From assembly GCA_900544025.1 (NCBI GenBank), contig UQTM01000025.1, positions 1 through 39,437 on the forward strand: a DNA stretch of 39,437 nucleotides. The letters are read 5' to 3'. Shown here piece after piece: positions 1 through 8,522 of this stretch. The notes beneath the pieces were generated by a model. It had not been told where the DNA came from, ran no database searches, and saw only the letters and a program-made list of their open reading frames with translations. The position numbers and the translations under genes are program-made. Each line of letters opens with the position of its first letter. The first letter of the stretch is position 1. Origin of the DNA: an uncultured Odoribacter sp. Its GTDB lineage: Bacteria; Bacteroidota; Bacteroidia; Bacteroidales; Marinifilaceae.

Positions 1-223
1 AATAATATTCAAAAATAATATTTTTTACAAATAAATCCTATTTGCTTTCAAAAATGGAATTTTCTTATCTGCAAAATGTTTATCTGTTTCCTGCATAGAA
101 CAGCTTGCATTCCTATTCATTCCTGCCTTATTCTCGTATCCCGGCGGAACAGGCTTACAGCCTTAAACGAAACTATAAGTTATCCCTATCGTAGAATAGA
201 AATTATCGATTTGAAACAATGGA

Positions 224-239
224 AAGATAATATTATCTT
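224..239. promoter_or_regulatory. 16-bp perfect palindrome upstream of tpx
   Basis: AAGATAATATTATCTT is a perfect inverted repeat ending 53 bp before the tpx start codon. Its GATAAT/ATTATC halves resemble Fur/PerR-type boxes, and the distance suits an operator. An OxyR-type site is the other possibility for a peroxidase gene. The AT-rich setting makes a chance palindrome possible. I see no convincing gene in bases 1-292. Confidence 0.35.
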
Positions 240-292
240 GCAACATAAAATATTGAATTATGACATTGATAACTTTTTTAAATATAATGATT

Positions 293-796
293 ATGGCAAC
301 AGTAACGTTAGGAGGAAATAAAGTAAATCTGAAAGGTACTTTTCCGGCAGTAGGCAGTGAAGCCCCTGCTTTCACATTGGTAAAAAGCGATTTAAGCGAA
401 TTGTCTCTCCAGGAATTAAAAGGTAAGCGGGTTGTATTGAATATCTTTCCAAGCCTCGACACAAAAGTATGTGCCATGTCGGTACGCAAATTCAACACCA
501 TGGCTACCGAAATGCCGAATACAATCGTGCTGGCCATCTCAAAAGACCTTCCTTTTGCACATGCCCGGTTTTGTACTACCGAAGGAATCGATCATCTCAT
601 CCCGCTATCGGCTTTCCGTGATACAAAATTCGGAGAGGATTACGGAGTAGCAATTACCGACGGGGCTTTAGCCGGATTGCTGGCAAGGGCGGTGATCGTG
701 CTCGACGAAAAGGGAAAAGTGATCTACGAAGAATTGGTACCGGAGATTACGACGGAACCCGATTATGAAGCAGCCCTGGCCGTCCTGAAAAAGTAA
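293..796 (+). CDS. tpx: Thiol peroxidase (Tpx), atypical 2-Cys peroxiredoxin
   Basis: This 167-residue protein should reduce hydrogen peroxide and organic hydroperoxides using thioredoxin as reductant; in other bacteria Tpx is periplasmic or cytoplasmic, and no signal peptide is visible here. The peroxidatic site is SLDTKVC (Cys60), and the resolving cysteine is Cys94 in RFCTTEG, matching the Cys61/Cys95 pair of E. coli Tpx. Length is normal for the family. Upstream in-frame ATGs at 260 and 287 would add a poorly conserved MTLITFLNI extension, so ATG 293 (MATVTLGG) is preferred. The gene stands alone, followed by a hairpin and a convergent thioesterase gene. A palindrome at 224-239 may regulate it. 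A second thiol peroxidase, bcp, lies 3.6 kb downstream. Confidence 0.95.
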   Translation: MATVTLGGNKVNLKGTFPAVGSEAPAFTLVKSDLSELSLQELKGKRVVLNIFPSLDTKVCAMSVRKFNTMATEMPNTIVLAISKDLPFAHARFCTTEGIDHLIPLSAFRDTKFGEDYGVAITDGALAGLLARAVIVLDEKGKVIYEELVPEITTEPDYEAALAVLKK

Positions 797-828
797 GCCA
801 TCCTACCAATAAACTCTAAAATTAAAAT

Positions 829-870
829 TGCCCTCTGGGAATCAAATCCTTTCAGAGGGCATATTTATAT
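829..870 (+). terminator. Hairpin terminator after tpx
   Basis: Perfect 9-bp arms TGCCCTCTG and CAGAGGGCA (829-837 and 853-861) enclose a 15-base loop and are followed by the AT-rich stretch ATATTTATAT. The T-tract is weak. It lies between the convergent tpx and thioesterase genes and could serve both. Confidence 0.6.
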
Positions 871-916
871 AAAAAATACCTTATCGCTTCTATTTCTTAT
901 TCGATGGCTTATCGAT

Positions 917-1330
917 TCAGTCTGTAATGATATTTGTAACCCGGCTAATCGTCACCAGATTCCCGAACTCATCCCGAATTTCCACATTGACGACATGCGT
1001 TGTCCTGCCCTTATGGATAAATGTCCCTCTTGCAACAACATACCGGCCCTTCGCCTGTTTCATATGGTTGCCGTTTATCTCTATGCCGAATGCTTTAAAT
1101 TCCTGATTCTCGGGCAAGGTGATTGCACTGATAACCCCTCCTATCGTCTCCGCCAAAGCCATATTAGCCCCTCCGTGCAAAAGTCCGTCCGGACGGCAGG
1201 TCCGATGATCTATCGGCATCCGGGCTTCTATCCACCCTTCTCCCATGGCCGTGTACTCTATTCCTAAATGTTCTACCAAAGAATTCCGGCAAAATTCATT
1301 GAGCCGTTTTAAATTGTCCGTTTCATTCAT
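917..1330 (-). CDS. Hotdog-fold acyl-CoA thioesterase (PaaI/MenI-like)
   Basis: This 137-residue single-domain protein belongs to the PaaI-type hotdog thioesterases, which hydrolyse CoA thioesters in the cytoplasm. The signature HGGANMALAET (HGG plus catalytic Glu about eight residues on) resembles 1,4-dihydroxy-2-naphthoyl-CoA hydrolase (MenI/YdiI) and EntH/YbdB. A role in menaquinone synthesis is possible, but no men gene is nearby, so substrate is left open. The start codon overlaps the end of the upstream DUF4491 gene by 8 bp, which indicates a two-gene operon and translational coupling. Confidence 0.85.
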   Translation of the reverse strand: MNETDNLKRLNEFCRNSLVEHLGIEYTAMGEGWIEARMPIDHRTCRPDGLLHGGANMALAETIGGVISAITLPENQEFKAFGIEINGNHMKQAKGRYVVARGTFIHKGRTTHVVNVEIRDEFGNLVTISRVTNIITD

Positions 1331-1637
1331 AATCGTTTTTCCTTTTAGGATTCATGGGAAACCATCCCTTTTTTACTCTTCCTTTTTGTTCGAATATTTC
1401 CAAAATAGTCCAGAACGAAGAAAAGGCAAACACACCGAACAAAGACGACCACAATACATGATGAATCCACAAAGCCGCTCCTATTCCTATAAATCCCAAC
1501 ACTAAAAATACCCACCAGCAACGGGTTCCGAAGTAATATTCACACTTTATGACTACCGGGTGAAACACTCCGATAATCAGAAAAGTGCATATCCCTATCA
1601 CCAATCCTGTCAAATTATATGTTTCGATAAAACTCAT
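1323..1637 (-). CDS. DUF4491 family small membrane protein
   Basis: This 104-residue protein has three hydrophobic segments (about residues 9-27, 40-58 and 60-82). It carries the conserved features of the Bacteroidales DUF4491 family: FHPVVIKCEYYFGTRCWW in the first half and FWTILEIFEQ ahead of a basic C-terminal tail with KKGWFPMNPKR. Function is unknown. It is the first gene of a leftward pair and overlaps the thioesterase gene by 8 bp. A -7 box TATATTTG lies at 1693-1686, about 50 bp upstream of its ATG. Confidence 0.85.
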   Translation of the reverse strand: MSFIETYNLTGLVIGICTFLIIGVFHPVVIKCEYYFGTRCWWVFLVLGFIGIGAALWIHHVLWSSLFGVFAFSSFWTILEIFEQKGRVKKGWFPMNPKRKNDYE

Positions 1638-1685
1638 ATATCAATAAAATTTATAATATTCAAAATTAACATCAATATCCTTTGT

Positions 1686-1693
1686 CAAATATA
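1686..1693 (-). promoter_or_regulatory. Bacteroidetes -7 box for DUF4491/thioesterase operon
   Basis: On the minus strand this reads TATATTTG, an exact match to the -7 element TAnnTTTG. A clear -33 TTTG at the usual spacing is not seen. Transcription would start near 1680, leaving a leader of about 45 nt. Confidence 0.5.
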
Positions 1694-1841
1694 CAAATTC
1701 CTACCCAAATAAAAGTGTTCTCAACCCATTTTCCTGTAGCTTTTCAGTTTCGTTCTTCTTACTATAGATTAAAATTCCTCTTTAAATACAAATAAAAACA
1801 AAAAAATATTTAATTTTAAACCGTATATAAATCCATATTTC

Positions 1842-2642
1842 ATGAACGATCTTGTTATCCACACAGAAAATCTCAAAAAAAACTATCAAAAAGGCCATGA
1901 ACAGCTCGAAGTACTGAAAGGAATCGACCTAAGCATCCATACCGGAGAGATTATCGGTTATTTAGGAAGCAATGGAGCCGGAAAATCGACCACGGTCAAA
2001 ATATTATGTGGCTTATTACAAGATTTCGAAGGAGATGCCCACGTTTTAGGTTACGACCTGAAAACTCATAATCTGGAAATCAAACAACGTATCGGCTATA
2101 TACCGGAAAACGCTATTATGTATGAACAGCTAAGTCCGATGGAATATCTGGAATTTATCGGAACGCTTTACGGAATGCCTGTCCCCCTGGCCAGAGAAAG
2201 AGCCACCCTCTTACTGTCCTTATTCGAAATGTCTTCTCAGGCAAATCAGCGGATAGTCAGTTTCTCAAAAGGTATGAAGCAAAAAATACATATTATTTCA
2301 GGCCTGCTCCATAACCCGGATCTCATTTTCATGGACGAACCTTTAAACGGATTGGATGCCAATGCAGTTATTATTGTGAAAGAGATCATGTCGCAATTGG
2401 TAAAAGAAGGAAAAACTATTTTTTACTGTTCTCATTTAATGGATGTCGTTGAAAAAATAGCCAGCAGGATTATTTTATTAAACGATGGTGTCATCGTGGC
2501 CGATGGCACGGTTGAAGCCTTGAAAGAGCAAGCCAATGCCTCTTCTTTGGAAATGTTTTTCTCCAAACTTACGGGAGGTTCCGCTATGCCGGATAAAACC
2601 GAGCAAATTATTGACGCATTTGAAAAGAAAGAAAATGATTAA
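1842..2642 (+). CDS. ABC transporter ATP-binding protein
   Basis: This 266-residue ATPase energises an ABC-2-type transporter. Walker A is GSNGAGKST (residues 42-50), the signature is the variant SFSKGMKQ, and Walker B is LIFMDEPLNGLD. The domain type is that of CcmA/NatA-like ATPases used for drug, lipid or polysaccharide export. Its last 8 bp overlap the permease start at 2635, so the two genes form a coupled operon. The substrate cannot be read from the sequence. Confidence 0.92.
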   Translation: MNDLVIHTENLKKNYQKGHEQLEVLKGIDLSIHTGEIIGYLGSNGAGKSTTVKILCGLLQDFEGDAHVLGYDLKTHNLEIKQRIGYIPENAIMYEQLSPMEYLEFIGTLYGMPVPLARERATLLLSLFEMSSQANQRIVSFSKGMKQKIHIISGLLHNPDLIFMDEPLNGLDANAVIIVKEIMSQLVKEGKTIFYCSHLMDVVEKIASRIILLNDGVIVADGTVEALKEQANASSLEMFFSKLTGGSAMPDKTEQIIDAFEKKEND

Positions 2643-4257
2643 AACTCTCCTATTCATACTTCATATTTTCCGTCCTCTTTTTATCCGTTTAGGCATCGAT
2701 TATAAACAGATGTGTTCTATCGTTACAGCCAAAATAACGGTCAATAACCGGACAGAGAAGAACCGGAACGGGAAACAAAATGCAAACAACACGATGCTCA
2801 AGCAAGGGATCATCATGAGCCTCTCCGGACCATTGCTTTTTTTCCTTGCTTTACGAACGTCTTCTTTACCCAGTGCCCTGTTGTTATTTCATGCTTTATT
2901 GTGTTTCACGGTATTTATCAACTTCCTTTCCGAATATTCCCAGTTGTTATTCAGTAAAAACGATAATGAAATATTACAACGGCTGCCGATAACTTCCAAA
3001 ACGATTTTATCCGCCCGAATCGTATCCATGCTCATTCATATTCTTTTTATTACGATTTGTTTGGCAATCATTCCTTTTCTGATCGTTATCATTTGGCAGG
3101 GTATCATAACCGGACTTCTATTTATTGTCGGTGTTATCCTCAATACCATTTTTTCACTCCTGCTTGCTAACCTATTTTATGTAGGTATAATGCAATATAC
3201 TCCGGCGGAAAAATTCCAGAAAATAATGACTTTTGTACAATTGATCGTCGTTGCTTTATTAGTTTTCAGCTATCAGTTCTTTACAAAGGCTAATTCACAA
3301 ATTGCTATCGATTTTACAACAGCGCCTCCTATGTGGATGTATTTCACTCCCCCTGCTTACTACACGGCCATTACTGAATTTTTCCTCTATCCCGGCTACT
3401 ACACAGCGGCACTGGGACTTTTAGGGGTAGGAATAAGTTTATTGCTATTTATACTGACGATAACTTGTTTTAGTTCTTCTCTAAACCAAAAGGTCGCACA
3501 AATCGAGGTGCAGGCAGCGGGACAACCGATAAAGGCCAAAAGTAAATATATAAGCCGCCTGGCTAACTGGTTCACCCGCAATCCTCTTCAAAATTCAGGC
3601 TTTACCCTGGCCTGGTTGCTGACCGGTAGAAACTTAAAATTCAAACAGGCAATCCTCCCCATGTATGTGTGTATCATCCTTCCTAACTGCATGTCTATCT
3701 ACCATGCATTCACGCACTCGCACACAAAAGAAGTTCTTTTCCCGATGTTGATCCCTCTTTATATTCTCCCTTTACTTGTTATGATCACAATCCCTTCCCT
3801 GGGACTAACGGACAAGGGCAATAAACTATGGCTATATCAATCCAAACCCCTTGCACAACCCGGCCTATTTCTCATGGGATGCTTTAAAGCTATATACATT
3901 AAATATTTTGTTCCTGTATTCATCGCTTTTGCTCTGATATATATAGGAATAGCAGGGATTAAAGTTATTGTCGATTTACTGTTGATCTTCACTTTCTGCA
4001 CTCTTTTTTCACTTTCTTATTACCGGCTGTCCGGATTATTGTTTCCCTTTTCCAAAGAACAGGACGTTCCCCAATCACAGGTTTTTAAAATGTTCATGCT
4101 CATGGCATTTTTAGGAGTAATAGCAGTCGTTCATTTTACGCTCACCCTGCTACCTTATGCCACCTTAGCCGCCATACCCGTTTGCTGGGGAATCATTTAT
4201 CTGATTGCCCGGAAGTTGATCCATATTTCCTGGGCAAAAATAGAATCTCAATATTAA
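2635..4257 (+). CDS. ABC transporter permease (multi-span)
   Basis: This 540-residue integral membrane protein is the permease partner of the preceding ATPase. It begins with a short amphipathic segment and a Lys/Asn-rich cytoplasmic stretch (about residues 30-55), followed by roughly a dozen hydrophobic spans in two blocks separated by a soluble stretch near residues 300-345. ATG 2635 overlaps the ATPase stop by 8 bp and is preferred to the in-frame ATG at 2536, which would lie deep inside the ATPase gene. I recognise no substrate-specific motif. Family assignment rests on hydrophobicity and gene context. Confidence 0.8.
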   Translation: MIKTLLFILHIFRPLFIRLGIDYKQMCSIVTAKITVNNRTEKNRNGKQNANNTMLKQGIIMSLSGPLLFFLALRTSSLPSALLLFHALLCFTVFINFLSEYSQLLFSKNDNEILQRLPITSKTILSARIVSMLIHILFITICLAIIPFLIVIIWQGIITGLLFIVGVILNTIFSLLLANLFYVGIMQYTPAEKFQKIMTFVQLIVVALLVFSYQFFTKANSQIAIDFTTAPPMWMYFTPPAYYTAITEFFLYPGYYTAALGLLGVGISLLLFILTITCFSSSLNQKVAQIEVQAAGQPIKAKSKYISRLANWFTRNPLQNSGFTLAWLLTGRNLKFKQAILPMYVCIILPNCMSIYHAFTHSHTKEVLFPMLIPLYILPLLVMITIPSLGLTDKGNKLWLYQSKPLAQPGLFLMGCFKAIYIKYFVPVFIAFALIYIGIAGIKVIVDLLLIFTFCTLFSLSYYRLSGLLFPFSKEQDVPQSQVFKMFMLMAFLGVIAVVHFTLTLLPYATLAAIPVCWGIIYLIARKLIHISWAKIESQY

Positions 4258-4339
4258 AATCCATATCAATAACCTGACACACAAAGAGGTAAATTTTATA
4301 ACCTATTGTCCGCGAATTAAGGCTTAAAATCTATCGGTA

Positions 4340-4368
4340 TTCTACAAAATATTCATACTTTTGTAGAA
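4340..4368. promoter_or_regulatory. Inverted repeat overlapping the bcp -7 box
   Basis: Perfect 10-bp arms TTCTACAAAA (4340-4349) and TTTTGTAGAA (4359-4368) are separated by 9 bp. The right arm covers most of the -7 element of the downstream peroxiredoxin gene, the position expected for a repressor operator. No T-run follows, so a terminator for the ABC operon is less likely. Confidence 0.45.
4356..4363 (+). promoter_or_regulatory. -7 box for bcp
   Basis: TACTTTTG matches TAnnTTTG exactly. Transcription would begin near 4369, giving a leader of about 60 nt before the ATG at 4429. No good -33 TTTG is visible. Confidence 0.5.
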
Positions 4369-4428
4369 AGAGCCGATCTTTTTATTTCAGGGAAAGGCTA
4401 TCGAACCAAATAATACTAAAACTATTTT

Positions 4429-4875
4429 ATGACACCACTAAAAGAAGGTGATAAAGCGCCTTTTTTCAAAGGCATCAACCAAGACGGAAAAGAAATATCG
4501 CTGGACGATTTCAAGAACAAAAAACTGATTCTTTACTTTTACCCGAAAGACAACACTTCAGGTTGTACTGCGGAAGCCTGTAATTTAAACGATAATTATT
4601 CGGCTCTAACGGAACAGGGGTACGAAGTGATCGGCATAAGCCCAGACTCTCCCTCTTCGCACCAAAAATTCATCGCAAAATATAATTTGGCGTTCAATCT
4701 TATTGCCGACACCGATAAAACCATTCTGCAGGATTACGGCGTATGGGCGGAAAAATCGATGTACGGACGGAAATATATGGGGGTATTGCGTACGACCTTC
4801 ATTATTGAAAACGGAATCATCACTAAAGTAATCACCAAAGTAGATACTAAAAACCCGACAGCACAAATCCTGTAG
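4429..4875 (+). CDS. bcp: Thioredoxin-dependent peroxiredoxin Bcp (BCP/PrxQ)
   Basis: This 148-residue cytoplasmic peroxiredoxin reduces hydroperoxides. The active site NTSGCTAEAC carries peroxidatic Cys46 and resolving Cys51, five residues apart as in E. coli Bcp. The family features YFYPKDNT and a conserved RTTFII strand are present. Length is normal. It lies between an ABC transporter operon and recA with its own -7 box, which is overlapped by a perfect inverted repeat that may mediate redox control. Confidence 0.95.
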   Translation: MTPLKEGDKAPFFKGINQDGKEISLDDFKNKKLILYFYPKDNTSGCTAEACNLNDNYSALTEQGYEVIGISPDSPSSHQKFIAKYNLAFNLIADTDKTILQDYGVWAEKSMYGRKYMGVLRTTFIIENGIITKVITKVDTKNPTAQIL

Positions 4876-4985
4876 TATTTCCTACCGTTGAACGACATTC
4901 GCACAAAAACGAACGTCGTATATTCACGCAGGAAGCAAAAGGATATAGTGTAAAATATCAATGAATAAATTTTAATCTAAGTAAT

Positions 4986-6050
4986 ATGGCTTCAAAAGAA
5001 ACGAATCTGGAAAAATTAAAAGCGCTCCAACTGACACTCGACAAGATTGAAAAGAACTTCGGAAAAGGAAGTATTATGAAGCTTGGCGACAATCAGGTGG
5101 AAAACATTCCGGTTATTCCTTCAGGCTCCATCGCACTCGACAAAGCTCTGGGTGTAGGCGGTTATCCCAAAGGCCGTGTGATCGAAATCTACGGCCCGGA
5201 ATCATCAGGAAAAACAACTTTAGCGATCCATGCGATTGCTGAAGCACAAAAACAAGGCGGAATAGCTGCTATCATCGATGCAGAACACGCATTCGACCGG
5301 ACTTATGCAGAAAAATTAGGTGTAGATGTAGAAAACCTGTTCATTTCGCAGCCGGATAACGGAGAGCAGGCATTGGAAATCGCCGAGCAACTCATCCGTT
5401 CCTCCGCCATCGATATCATTGTGATCGACTCGGTAGCCGCACTTACCCCTAAAGCCGAAATCGAAGGCGATATGGGAGGAAGTGTAATGGGCTTACAGGC
5501 TCGATTGATGTCTCAGGCTTTGCGGAAACTGACGGGAACGATCAGTAAAACCAACACCTGCTGTATTTTTATCAACCAATTGCGTGATAAGATCGGTGTC
5601 ATGTTCGGAAATCCCGAAACGACGACTGGTGGTAATGCACTGAAATTCTACGCATCCGTTCGTTTGGATATCCGTAAAATCGGACCGATCAAAGACGGTG
5701 AAGAAATCTTAGGAAACCACACCCGCGTAAAAGTGGTGAAAAACAAAGTCGCTCCCCCATTCAAAAAAGCGGAATTCGACATCATGTATGGTGAAGGAAT
5801 CTCCATTTCCGGCGAAATCGTCGATTTAGGAGTAGATTATAACGTTATCAAGAAAAGCGGGAGCTGGTTTTCTTATGGAGAAAACAAACTGGGACAAGGC
5901 CGTGAAACCGTGAAACAGTTAGTGATGGACAATCCGGAATTAGCGGAAGAATTGCGCGGAAAAATCGTAGCGGCGATAAACGGAATCACAGAAACTCCGG
6001 AACAACCTGAAAAAGGAGGCAAACCAACCGTCTCAGAAACCGAAAGCTGA
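4986..6050 (+). CDS. recA: Recombinase RecA
   Basis: This 354-residue protein is the ATP-dependent strand-exchange recombinase and SOS co-protease. Walker A GPESSGKTT spans residues 70-78, Walker B is the IDIIVIDSV strand, and the DNA-binding loop L2 follows GNPETTTGGNALKFYAS. The C-terminal tail is short and rich in Glu, Pro and Lys. No LexA-type operator was recognised upstream. A strong hairpin terminator follows at 6077-6128, immediately before the next gene. Confidence 0.98.
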   Translation: MASKETNLEKLKALQLTLDKIEKNFGKGSIMKLGDNQVENIPVIPSGSIALDKALGVGGYPKGRVIEIYGPESSGKTTLAIHAIAEAQKQGGIAAIIDAEHAFDRTYAEKLGVDVENLFISQPDNGEQALEIAEQLIRSSAIDIIVIDSVAALTPKAEIEGDMGGSVMGLQARLMSQALRKLTGTISKTNTCCIFINQLRDKIGVMFGNPETTTGGNALKFYASVRLDIRKIGPIKDGEEILGNHTRVKVVKNKVAPPFKKAEFDIMYGEGISISGEIVDLGVDYNVIKKSGSWFSYGENKLGQGRETVKQLVMDNPELAEELRGKIVAAINGITETPEQPEKGGKPTVSETES

Positions 6051-6076
6051 TAAATTTATCTATGTACTAATTTAAT

Positions 6077-6128
6077 TACCAATATACTATATATCATTCC
6101 GGCCTTATAGTATATTGGTATATTTTTT
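6077..6128 (+). terminator. Intrinsic terminator of recA, abutting the next start codon
   Basis: Perfect 15-bp arms (6077-6091 and 6106-6120) enclose a 14-base loop and are followed by six T residues at 6123-6128. The ATG of the S9 peptidase is only six bases further on, so this hairpin doubles as leader or boundary of that gene. Confidence 0.85.
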
Positions 6129-6133
6129 ATACG

Positions 6134-8215
6134 ATGAAAAAGATTATACTACCAACACTATTATTATTATCCCTTATGTCATGCGATAATAAAAATACGG
6201 CAGAAGATACCGGCAAGGGAAAAGGCTATAAAACCCCTGAACAAAAACTGGCATCCGATGTTATGATGCCCGAAGTCCTCTGGTCGTTCGGCAGGATCGG
6301 AAGCGTACAGGTTTCTCCTGACGGAACAAAAGCGGTGTACGATGTCACTTATTTCAATAAAGAAGAAGACCGCGCCTACACGGATCTTTACCTGCTCAAT
6401 TTAGCCGACGGCAAATCGGTTCAGCTCACGAACACCGATTACAATGAATCGGAGGCCGGCTGGACTCCCGACGGGAAATACATTACCTATCTTGCTAAAG
6501 GCCAATTATGGGAGATGTCTCCGGACGGCACGAATCAACGGCAAATCACCGATGTAGAAGACGGCATCAACGGTTATGTATATGCACCGGATATGTCGAA
6601 GATCGTTTATCTGAAAGATGTAGTTTTAGAACCCACCGTAAAAGATATGTATCCCGACCTGCCCAAAGCAAAGGCACGTATTATCAACGACCAGTTTTAC
6701 CGCCACTGGAACGACTGGGTCGATGCTTATACTCATTTATTCATTGCAGATTACCTTCCTGCCCAGCAAAAAATCACTTCCGGCAAAGACATCTTGGAGG
6801 GTGAACGTTGGGAATCCCCGGTACGTCCGTGGGGAGGAACCGAACAGTTAGCATGGACAAAAGACAGCAAAAAACTGATTTACACCTGCCGTAAAAAAAT
6901 CGGCATAGACTATGCCGAATCTACCAACACCGATCTATATGCCTACAACACAGAAAACGGACAAACCGAAAATCTGACAGAGGGAATGATGGGATATGAT
7001 AAAAATCCGAAAATCTCCCCCGATGGAAAATTACTGGCTTGGGAAAGCATGGAACGTGAAGGATACGAAGCCGATAAAAACCGTCTGTATGTAATGGATT
7101 TAACAACCGGAGAAAAACAGGATTTTTCAGAAGGATTCGATCAGAATGTGGAAGGAATTGCCTGGGGCGATACCGGAACCATTTGGTTTATCTCGGACCG
7201 GCATGCCACCGATGAAATCTATTCCCTCGACTTAAGCACGGGAGATATAAAAAAACACACGGAAGGCATTCACAACTACACGTCAGTAACTCCGGTCGGT
7301 AACATGCTTATAGCAACCAAACAATCCATGAGTAAACCGACGGAAATTTATAAGGTAGATCCGGCAACCGGAAAAGATGAAGAATTATCGTTTGTCAATA
7401 AATCCCTGCTCGACCAGCTGACAATGGGAAAGGTAGAATCCCGCTGGATAAAAACCACCGACAATAAGGATATGCTGGTATGGATGATTTATCCGCCCCA
7501 TTTCGATCCGAATAAAAAATATCCCGCCCTCCTCTACTGTGAAGGCGGACCGCAAAGCACTGTCAGCCAATTTTGGAGCTATCGCTGGAACTTTCAGCAA
7601 ATGGCTGCCAACGGTTATATTATCGTAGCTCCGAACCGCCGGGGATTACCCGGATTCGGCCAGGAATGGCTCGAACAAATTAGCGGAGACTATTCCGGCC
7701 AAAATATCAAAGACTATTTCTCGGCGATAGATCATGCTAAAAAAGAACCCTACATCGATGAAAATCGTTTAGGATGTGTAGGGGCTTCTTATGGTGGTTA
7801 CTCGGTTTACTATCTCGCCGGACACCATGATAAACGCTTTAAAGCATTTATTTCCCATTGTGGCATTTTCGATCTGAAAATGCAATACTACACTACCGAA
7901 GAAATGTGGTTTGCAAACTGGGATATGGGCGGAGCGCCCTGGGAAAAAAATAATAAAATCGCCCAGCGCACTTACGCCAATTCTCCCGACTTATTTGTAG
8001 GGAATTGGGATACACCTATCCTCGTCATTCACGGACAAAAAGATTTCCGCATCGACATGTCTCAGGGTATGGCAGCTTTCAATGCAGCCAGAATGAGAGG
8101 AATCCCGGCTCAATTCCTGTATTTTCCGGAAGAGTGCCACTGGGTAACCGGCTGTCAGGATGGCATCCTTTGGCAACGTACTTTTAAAGCCTGGCTGGAT
8201 AAATGGTTAAAATAA
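6134..8215 (+). CDS. S9 family prolyl-oligopeptidase lipoprotein, dipeptidyl-peptidase 5-like
   Basis: This 693-residue serine peptidase has a lipoprotein signal (lipobox LMSC, Cys17), so it is probably anchored in the outer or inner membrane facing the periplasm. Residues about 40-430 form a WD40-like/TolB-type beta-propeller. The C-terminal alpha/beta-hydrolase domain carries the triad Ser552 (GASYGG), Asp637 (GQKDFR) and His669 (EECHW). Length and the GGPQSTVSQFW motif resemble S9C enzymes such as Porphyromonas gingivalis DPP5, which remove dipeptides from peptide N-termini for amino-acid nutrition. Another S9 acyl-peptidase specificity cannot be excluded. It starts six bases after the recA terminator and ends in its own strong terminator, so it is monocistronic. 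Confidence 0.88.
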   Translation: MKKIILPTLLLLSLMSCDNKNTAEDTGKGKGYKTPEQKLASDVMMPEVLWSFGRIGSVQVSPDGTKAVYDVTYFNKEEDRAYTDLYLLNLADGKSVQLTNTDYNESEAGWTPDGKYITYLAKGQLWEMSPDGTNQRQITDVEDGINGYVYAPDMSKIVYLKDVVLEPTVKDMYPDLPKAKARIINDQFYRHWNDWVDAYTHLFIADYLPAQQKITSGKDILEGERWESPVRPWGGTEQLAWTKDSKKLIYTCRKKIGIDYAESTNTDLYAYNTENGQTENLTEGMMGYDKNPKISPDGKLLAWESMEREGYEADKNRLYVMDLTTGEKQDFSEGFDQNVEGIAWGDTGTIWFISDRHATDEIYSLDLSTGDIKKHTEGIHNYTSVTPVGNMLIATKQSMSKPTEIYKVDPATGKDEELSFVNKSLLDQLTMGKVESRWIKTTDNKDMLVWMIYPPHFDPNKKYPALLYCEGGPQSTVSQFWSYRWNFQQMAANGYIIVAPNRRGLPGFGQEWLEQISGDYSGQNIKDYFSAIDHAKKEPYIDENRLGCVGASYGGYSVYYLAGHHDKRFKAFISHCGIFDLKMQYYTTEEMWFANWDMGGAPWEKNNKIAQRTYANSPDLFVGNWDTPILVIHGQKDFRIDMSQGMAAFNAARMRGIPAQFLYFPEECHWVTGCQDGILWQRTFKAWLDKWLK

Positions 8216-8237
8216 ACCGATAACCCGGTAGTCTTAT

Positions 8238-8287
8238 AAATATCCGGTAATTATTCTCAATCGTAAGAATAATTACCGGATATTTTT
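8238..8287 (+). terminator. Strong intrinsic terminator after the S9 peptidase
   Basis: Perfect 20-bp arms (8238-8257 and 8266-8285) flank an 8-base loop, and the right arm runs into the T-rich sequence ATTTTTATA. It may work in both directions. Confidence 0.88.
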
Positions 8288-8522
8288 ATACCCTTACCTC
8301 TCCCTCCTCCCTTCCCTTTCACCGGTTTCAATTATATAATATATTTTACTAAATACCAACAAACTAAGGCTTACATTCAGCACAATAATAAAAATAATTA
8401 CTCATCAAAATGAATACATATTTTTTATATATTTAAAATATATCATATTTTTTTTTATAATGTCAATAAAAAGTATGATATTTACTTCAATAAACATAAA
8501 CTAAAACGAAATAAAACTACCA
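8288..8522. other. AT-rich intergenic region upstream of the propeller lipoprotein
   Basis: A pyrimidine-rich stretch (about 8288-8330) is followed by very AT-rich DNA. It must hold the promoter of the gene at 8523, but I see no clear TAnnTTTG box, repeat or small gene. Confidence 0.4.

Noticed and set aside
76..321. 81-codon plus-strand frame before tpx
   Set aside because: Overlaps the tpx start in another frame and has an irregular composition with no recognisable motif.
163..537. 124-codon minus-strand frame opposite the tpx start
   Set aside because: Antisense to the conserved Tpx coding sequence, with no protein family features.
2536..2634. Upstream start for the ABC permease
   Set aside because: It lies about 100 bp inside the ATPase gene. 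ATG 2635 gives the usual 8-bp overlap.
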